From Impatiens glandulifera (Eukaryota > Streptophyta > Magnoliopsida > Ericales > Balsaminaceae), in the NCBI RefSeq assembly GCF_907164915.1, contig NC_061863.1:35995382-36059381 (forward strand): 64,000 nucleotides of DNA. Direction: 5' to 3'. Every line of letters begins with the position of its first letter. Positions within the stretch are counted from its first letter, which is position 1. Shown one piece after another: positions 58,481 to 64,000 of this stretch. The translations under genes were made by a program, and so were the position numbers. The notes beneath the pieces were generated by a model. The model worked only from the letters and a program-made list of their open reading frames with translations. It was not told the DNA's origin and did no database searches.

Positions 58481-59160
58481 AAACTATCAACTAGCTTTTG
58501 ACAGAATTAATGTTTACTTAAAATCTCCTCCCAATCGCCCCGAGCTGACATTCCTATTATTTTATACCTTAATATAACAGACATTGCCATAGGAAACCTG
58601 TTGGCTCAAGAAAATGAGGATAAAATTGAAATGGATGTGTACTACATTAGTAAACAAATGACTAGATGTGAACTTAATTACACCCCAAATGAGAAAATCT
58701 GTTGGGTTTAGCATGGGTCACCAAATAGTTGAGACACTATATGCAAGTCCACCCTATCAAGTTGGTATTAAGACTGGATCCAATCCATTTCTTGTTCCAA
58801 TGAACTCTTCTGTCACTAAGGCTAGCCAAGTGGATGATGATGTTATCCGAATATGACATAGCCTTCTTTACTGACCAACCCATCATTATTGAGTTAGAAG
58901 ATAAACTTGAGTTCCTCGACAAGGGAATTATGAGTATAACATCAGACACATGGAAACTGATGTTTGAAGGAGTTTCCGAAAAGAGAGGGTACGAAATTGA
59001 GATTTTGTTAGTTGAACTGAAAGGGATGTACAACACAATATCCATAAAACTCGAATATCATGTCACTAATAACGACGTCGAATACGAGGCATACCTCTCG
59101 GGTCTCAAGTTGATATATGAAAAAACCACACCCACTTGACCAAACTCATAAGAAAATTCG
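58481..59160 (+). pseudogene. gypsy RNase H
   Basis: VYYISKQMTRCELNYTPNEK at about 58637-58700 is the typical link between RT and RNase H. The open piece 58834-59137 includes YDIAFFTDQPIIIELEDKL and KLEYHVTNNDVEYEAYLSGL, the latter matching the ATNNEAEYEALLxGL motif with its Glu kept. Heavily broken. Confidence 0.7.
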
Positions 59161-60575
59161 ATCAAGTAACATTTTTCACGCTCTAAGAAACAAAAATGCC
59201 TTGCGGATGCCCTAGCTACTTTAACGGCCATGACTCAAATTCCCGACGGAATCAAAGTCACACCTTTGAAAATTTGACAAAAGCGACGATCTGCTTTTGA
59301 ATCGGGGGTAGTTACTTTCTATGAGAATGCTGTTAAACCCTGGTATGATACTCTCTAGAAGTACATTGAGTATGAAGAATACCCTTCTCATTTTCGAGCT
59401 AAGGAATGACGGGCGTTGCACTAGTATTTCACCAACTATGCTTGGATTGTCAATAAGCTTAATCGTCGATCTTTCGATGGTCAAAACATTCTCTGCATAG
59501 ACAATCCTGAGTCAAAGAGGATTATGAAAGAAGTTCATGTAGGGACATGTAGCCCACACATGAATGGAATGACTTTAGCCAAGAAAATACTTCGTCTAGG
59601 ATATTATTAACAAAACCTCGAACAAGAATGTGTGAGTTATGTAAGGAGTTGTCATTAGTGTCAAATTTATACTAACCTAAAGTATACACCGATCTCGCTC
59701 CTCTACAACATAACACATCCCCCAGGACCTTTTCCAAATGGGGCATCGGCATAATCGGGAAAATTTATCCTCACACATCAAATGGACATGATTTCATACA
59801 CGTGGCTATTGACTACTTCACCAAATGGGTTGAATCAGCCTCTTACAAAGTCTTGAAATCATCTCAAGTGTCAAAGTTCATCTGAACTAGCATCATCGCT
59901 AGATATGGAGTTCCTCACGCCCTAATTTCAGACAATGGTCGACACTTTCAAGAAAAAGTGTTGTAATTGTTCGACGAATTCAAGATCAAGCATCACAAAT
60001 TATCTCCCTATTAACCCCAAACCAATGATGCGGTCAAAGAAACAAACAAAAACATGATTAGGATCATCAAGAAAATGACTAACATGTATAAGGACTTGTA
60101 CGAAAATCTACCATATACCTTATGGGGATATCGTACAACCGCTCAAACATCGACGGACGAAACTCCCTACTCTCTAGTTTACAACATGGATGTCGTACAA
60201 CCCATCGAGATCCTAACTCTAAGGGTAATCTTAGAGAGTCACTTCATAGAAGAAGAATGACTCAAATCTCGATATGACCAACTAGTATTAATGGAGGACA
60301 AGAGGTCAACGCTTTGTGAAAAACCCAAGCCTATCAAAAGTACATGTCAGACACCTTCAATAGAAAGGTAAAACCAAGAAACCTCAAAGAAGGTGATTTA
60401 GTTCTCAAATGAACCCGGGAACTTCTAGATCTCGAGCATGTTTTGACCCCAATGGGAAGAACCCTACATACTTAAGAAAATCCTCTCTAGAAGAGTTGTT
60501 CGCATATCTAATCTAGATGGTGAAGAGTTTATTGCACCAAGCAATTTCAATGCACTTAAAAGATATTTTGTATAA
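59161..60575 (+). pseudogene. gypsy integrase
   Basis: Pieces in shifting frames: zinc-binding region at about 59530-59670; core at 59785-60030 (VAIDYFTKWVESASYKVL, then ALISDNG); after that NMIRIIKKMTNMYKD and LPYTLWGYRTTAQTSTDETP in 60054-60257, and a C-terminal part to 60575. The second catalytic Asp is in SDNG. Several stops. Confidence 0.8.
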
Positions 60576-62079
60576 TATTAAGCGTCTAGAACATTTTAAT
60601 GGTCGACCTCAAAGAAGCTTATATCAATAGAATCCAATCCCAAGTTTTATATAACTTGCAACATGGACAAAGGACTCAATGTCCGAACTACGGAGACCTG
60701 ATTCTTCTCTTATAGAAAAATAAACTAAGAAGATACATAGGCAACCCGCATGTTTGTGGGCCCGGTCTCAAATATATAAATAAAACTCTCAGCCTATCCT
60801 CAAGAGAAAGAAAATCTTTTGCGAAAGGAAGAAAACTTTGTTCCCATCCTAGAGCCGATGTTTCATATTTTTGGAAATAAATAGGGACAAATCAAAAGCA
60901 TCACTTTCTTTCAAGTGATATTCTCAAAAACAAAATGAGAATTTCACAATAAACACAATTCAAGAGATATCAATTATAAGCTCGTTTTCGTTTGTAGACG
61001 ATTATCCTGAGAGAAATCCCCCATCAAAGGTTTTTAGAGAAAAAGAAACGAAATAAACCCCTTAAAAGTGAGGCACAGAGTCCCAAATTGGGAAATGACA
61101 CATCATCAATACTTTTGTTAAAGAAAGAGATGTTTGAAACTCATGCTTTGGTAAGAAAAACCAAAAATTGAAAATGCCAAAAAGAGAATTGGAATAAAAC
61201 TCCAAAATTCTCTAAAAACATTGAAAATTGTTCCTATGTTAGTTGAGGTATTGAAATCACCATTGGTGCTCACTCAGACTCTAGTCTTTGATTGCTACGG
61301 AAAAAACATAATGTATCGATTCTACCAGATACACCTCGGGAACTAAAAAAGAAAAGGCTCAAGTGGTTGAGGTATTGAAATCACCATCTACAGCCTACTT
61401 AAAATCTGAATCTTGATTGCTATGGAAAAGGCATGGATGTACCGATTCTACCAGATACACCCGCGAGCAAACAAAAAAAAGAGAAAATGGCATATGAAAA
61501 CCCAAAGTAAAAATTCGAAAGTCTCTCCCAAATGTTTTTGCGATTAGTCAAACTTTCAAGAAAAGCGGTTCAGCAACAAAAAATACGTTGCACTCTTTTA
61601 TCAAAAGGTCAAAGTACTGACCGTCTTCCTCGAGGATTATGATCATGGATAATCATTTGTACACGCGATTGAATTTATAGACAATATCTCAAAAATTGGG
61701 GGAAAATAAATCTTATTCCTTGATGAAAGAAAAATCATCATAAAGAATGGAAAAGATGTTTAAAATTTAGCCCCGAATACGTTTCGAATCCAAAAACGTT
61801 ATGATTCATTACAAAGGATTGAGGTTCATTCCAATCTCAAAACAAAAGAGATAAACATGGATAGGAACTGGGAAACAAAAATGTTTCTTTATCCAAAAAC
61901 ATGAGTTATTTGTCCATAAATAAGGTTAGAAATTGTTGACTAACGGATTTCAACTAGCTATGAAGGGAATTTTGAAAAATAAAGGGAAACAAGGATTATG
62001 TTGAAATATTCCCTTAAAAGGCTTCGAGTCACGACCCATACTGCAAAAGCGAAATAAGAAAAATCAAGTTTCCCAAACC
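60576..62079 (+). other. probable 3' untranslated region of the gypsy element
   Basis: No coding signal. It includes a direct duplication of about 120 bp (61233-61335 and 61355-61465), each copy with TTGAGGTATTGAAATCACCA, then GATTGCTA and GATTCTACCAGATACACC. Base composition stays like the element's and unlike the AT-rich spacers. Confidence 0.5.
61233..61465. repeat. direct duplication of a ~120-bp unit
   Basis: Both copies contain TTGAGGTATTGAAATCACCA, TTGATTGCTAYGGAAAA and CGATTCTACCAGATACACC in the same order, separated by an A-rich linker. Confidence 0.8.
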
Positions 62080-63780
62080 CTATTTGTTGATAGGTACGTG
62101 AGATTGTTCGTATACAATCTCATTTAAACCCTAGTTGTTTTTAGGTATTTATACCCTATATGTTGATATGTACGTGAGATTGTTTGTATACAATCTCGTT
62201 TAAACCCTAGTTGTTAATTGGTATCTAAACCCTATTTATTGATATGTACGTCAGATTGTTCGTATTCTTGTTTAAACCCTAATAGTAATTATGTATAAAA
62301 ATCTTATCTATTGATAGGTGCGATAGATCGTTTTTATATGATTCTATTAAAAACTCTAATTGTAGCTAGGTCTTTGAAACCCTATCTATTGATAGGTGGA
62401 GAAATCGTTTGTACACGATTCCGTTAGTAAACCCTATATGTTAATAGGTCGTTATATCATTTGTACATGACTCCGTTAGAAAGCCTATCTGTGGGTAGGT
62501 CGAGAAATTGTTTGTACATGATTCTGTTAGTAAACCCTATATGTCGATAGGTCGAGAAATCATTTGTACATGATTCCGTTAGTAAACCATATTTGTCGAT
62601 AAGTCGAGACATTGTTCATACATGATTCCTTAGTAAACCCTATTTGTTGATAGGTCGAGACATCATTTATACATGATTCCCTTAGAAACCCTATCTGTGG
62701 GTAGGTAGAGAAATCGTTTGTACACCACTCCGTTAGTAAACCCTATATGTCAATAGGTCGAGAAATCATTTGTACATGATTTCATTAGTAAACCTTACAT
62801 TTTGATAGGTCGAGTCATCGTTCGTACACGATTATATTATTAAACTCTATCTGTTGATAAGTCAAGACATCATTTGTACATGATTCTGTTAGAAACCCTA
62901 TATGTTGATAGGTCGAGAAATCGTCCGTACACGATTCCGTTAGTAAACCTTATACGTCGATAGGTCGAGACATCATTTGTATAAGATTCCTCTATAAACC
63001 CTATTTGTGGATAGGTACGAGAAATCATTCGAACACGATTCCGCTAGTAAACCCTATCGCTCAATAGGTATTTCCTCCTACAACATTAGTGCAATCAAAG
63101 CATTACCAGTACAACTCTATCTTTTGATAGATCCTCTAAAGCCTTGTCTATGGATAAGCCAATAAGTCATACGCACATGATCCAATCACCCAAACCCTAT
63201 CACTCGAATATGTATTCCAAACCCTATCATCCAAACAGGTAATTCAAATCCTATCCCTTGATAGGTCCTCAGAAAAAACTCTATTGCTCGAATAAGTATC
63301 CCAACCCGTATTTCAATAGGCATCCAGTTACAACCCTATTTTTCAATAAGTACCCCTCCCAAATCACAAATGCATTAAGCCTTGTTTGTCAACAAGCATG
63401 ACGATCATTCATACATGATCCCGATCAAACCCAATAACTTGATAGGTAATCAAACTCTATCGTTTAAATATGTGCCTTAAGGTTCCATCTCTCTTAATAA
63501 GTAGTAAGTCTTGTTTGTTAACAAGCACATCGATCATTCGTACATGATCCTATCCAAACCCCAAACACTATCACTTTATAGGTGACTAAATTCCATCTCC
63601 TGATTGCACACTCAAGCAAACCCTATCTCTTGATAGGTATTCAAACAGAAACCTATCATTCAAATAGGAATTCCAAACCCTATCTCTTGATAGGTATTTA
63701 AGACTTGTTTGTCGACAAACACAACAATTATTTGTAAACAATCCTTTCAAATCCTATCTTCGGATAAGTAATCTCATGAA
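62080..63780. repeat. tandem array downstream of gypsy pol, ~52-bp units
   Basis: Units are built on AAACCCTATNTGTTGATAGG followed by TCGAGAAATCGTTTGTACA and TGATTCCGTTAGT. Spacing of the GATAGGT motif is about 72-78 bp for the first copies (62091, 62167, 62243, 62315, 62393), then about 52 bp (62393 to about 63010), and becomes irregular beyond 63060. Each unit contains two short inverted repeats, CCTAT/ATAGG and ATCGTTTGTACACGAT-like. Remnants continue almost to the window end. Confidence 0.88.
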
Positions 63781-64000
63781 GTTATTGTTCTCTAATACTT
63801 TCCTGTTCTGGTTCCTTTCGAAATCATATCTCACGATAGGTACACCAATGATGTTCTATTCATAGTTCCTGAAACTAATGCATATATGTTGATAACACCA
63901 TGATCATTTATACATGATCATTCTTAACCCCACATATGAGTGATCTTCATAGAAAGTTTGTTAACTTCCGCGATAAACATCGATGATACCATGATCATAT
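63781..64000. other. tail of the window
   Basis: Scattered degenerate pieces of the tandem unit (ATGATCATTTATACATGATC); nothing else seen. Confidence 0.5.

Larger units (their letters stand above)
50994..60575 (+). mobile_element. decayed Ty3/gypsy element, Tat/Ogre-like
   Basis: Domains in plus-strand order: unassigned ORF region, gag, protease, a G-patch-like motif, reverse transcriptase, RNase H, integrase. Reverse transcriptase before integrase is the gypsy order. The protease of the form LLDNRSALNICP and the glycine-rich YFPGMGLG motif fit the Tat/Ogre lineage. Many stops and shifts. LTRs were not identified; the 3' one may lie beyond the window. A copia-type LTR interrupts it at 55266-57299. 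Confidence 0.85.

Noticed and set aside
62080..63780. CRISPR-like regular array
   Set aside because: Period and units drift, there are no unique spacers of constant length, no cas genes, and the host is a plant; it is a tandem satellite.
62080..63780. Telomere-like AAACCCTA repeats
   Set aside because: The motif recurs every ~52-76 bp, not as contiguous 7-mers, so not a telomeric tract.

Overview
The window is nuclear DNA of a flowering plant, almost certainly a eudicot. It is very AT-rich, has intron-containing genes of plant type (GT-AG introns, one a PMP3/RCI2 protein and one a plant-type pyruvate decarboxylase), and is dominated by plant LTR retrotransposons and small DNA transposons. 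An ORF downstream of the copia pol at the left edge resembles retroelement-linked proteins I recall from Gesneriaceae, so an asterid of the order Lamiales is a tentative guess.

Only three host genes can be supported. (1) EBP1/PA2G4, nine exons, plus strand, 16891-19459, predicted 397 aa: a catalytically inactive methionine-aminopeptidase fold protein tied to ribosomes and growth. (2) Pyruvate decarboxylase, four exons, plus strand, 33462-35544, predicted 616 aa: the first enzyme of ethanolic fermentation. (3) An RCI2/PMP3-type 54-aa membrane proteolipid, two exons, minus strand, 46271-46551. All three are open end to end with intact family motifs. They are unrelated and are separated by 11-14 kb of spacer made mostly of transposon remains.

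Layout: 1-6.1 kb, decayed Ty1/copia element on the minus strand with an extra ORF beyond pol that has its own TATA box; 6.13-6.85 kb, probable solo LTR; 6.9-16.1 kb, AT-rich spacer with a hAT-type MITE (target-site duplication visible), palindromes and a short TIR element; 16.1-16.6 kb, MITE abutting the EBP1 promoter; 16.9-19.5 kb, EBP1; 19.5-33.2 kb, spacer packed with TIR elements, a nearly perfect 138-bp hairpin, a tRNA-derived SINE-like repeat and long TA microsatellites; 33.5-35.5 kb, pyruvate decarboxylase; 36.15-44.86 kb, a Ty3/gypsy element with both LTRs, PBS and polypurine tract but without reverse transcriptase, carrying three nested insertions, one of them a 2.86-kb foldback element whose interior is a 2.4-kb inverted array of a 20-bp repeat; 46.3-46.6 kb, RCI2; 47.0-48.2 kb, CACTA-type terminus with inverted subterminal repeats; 48.5-50.7 kb, nested short elements; 51-60.6 kb, decayed Tat/Ogre-like Ty3/gypsy element with a G-patch-like motif, interrupted by a copia-type solo LTR that contains a 1-kb array of palindromic 17-mers; 60.6-64 kb, its probable 3' untranslated region with a roughly 52-bp tandem array running toward the window edge.

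No new multi-gene system (defence, metabolic cluster or similar) is visible. The unusual content is structural: repeated appearance of inverted or hairpin-forming tandem arrays inside transposable elements, and nested insertions whose order can be read from the sequence.
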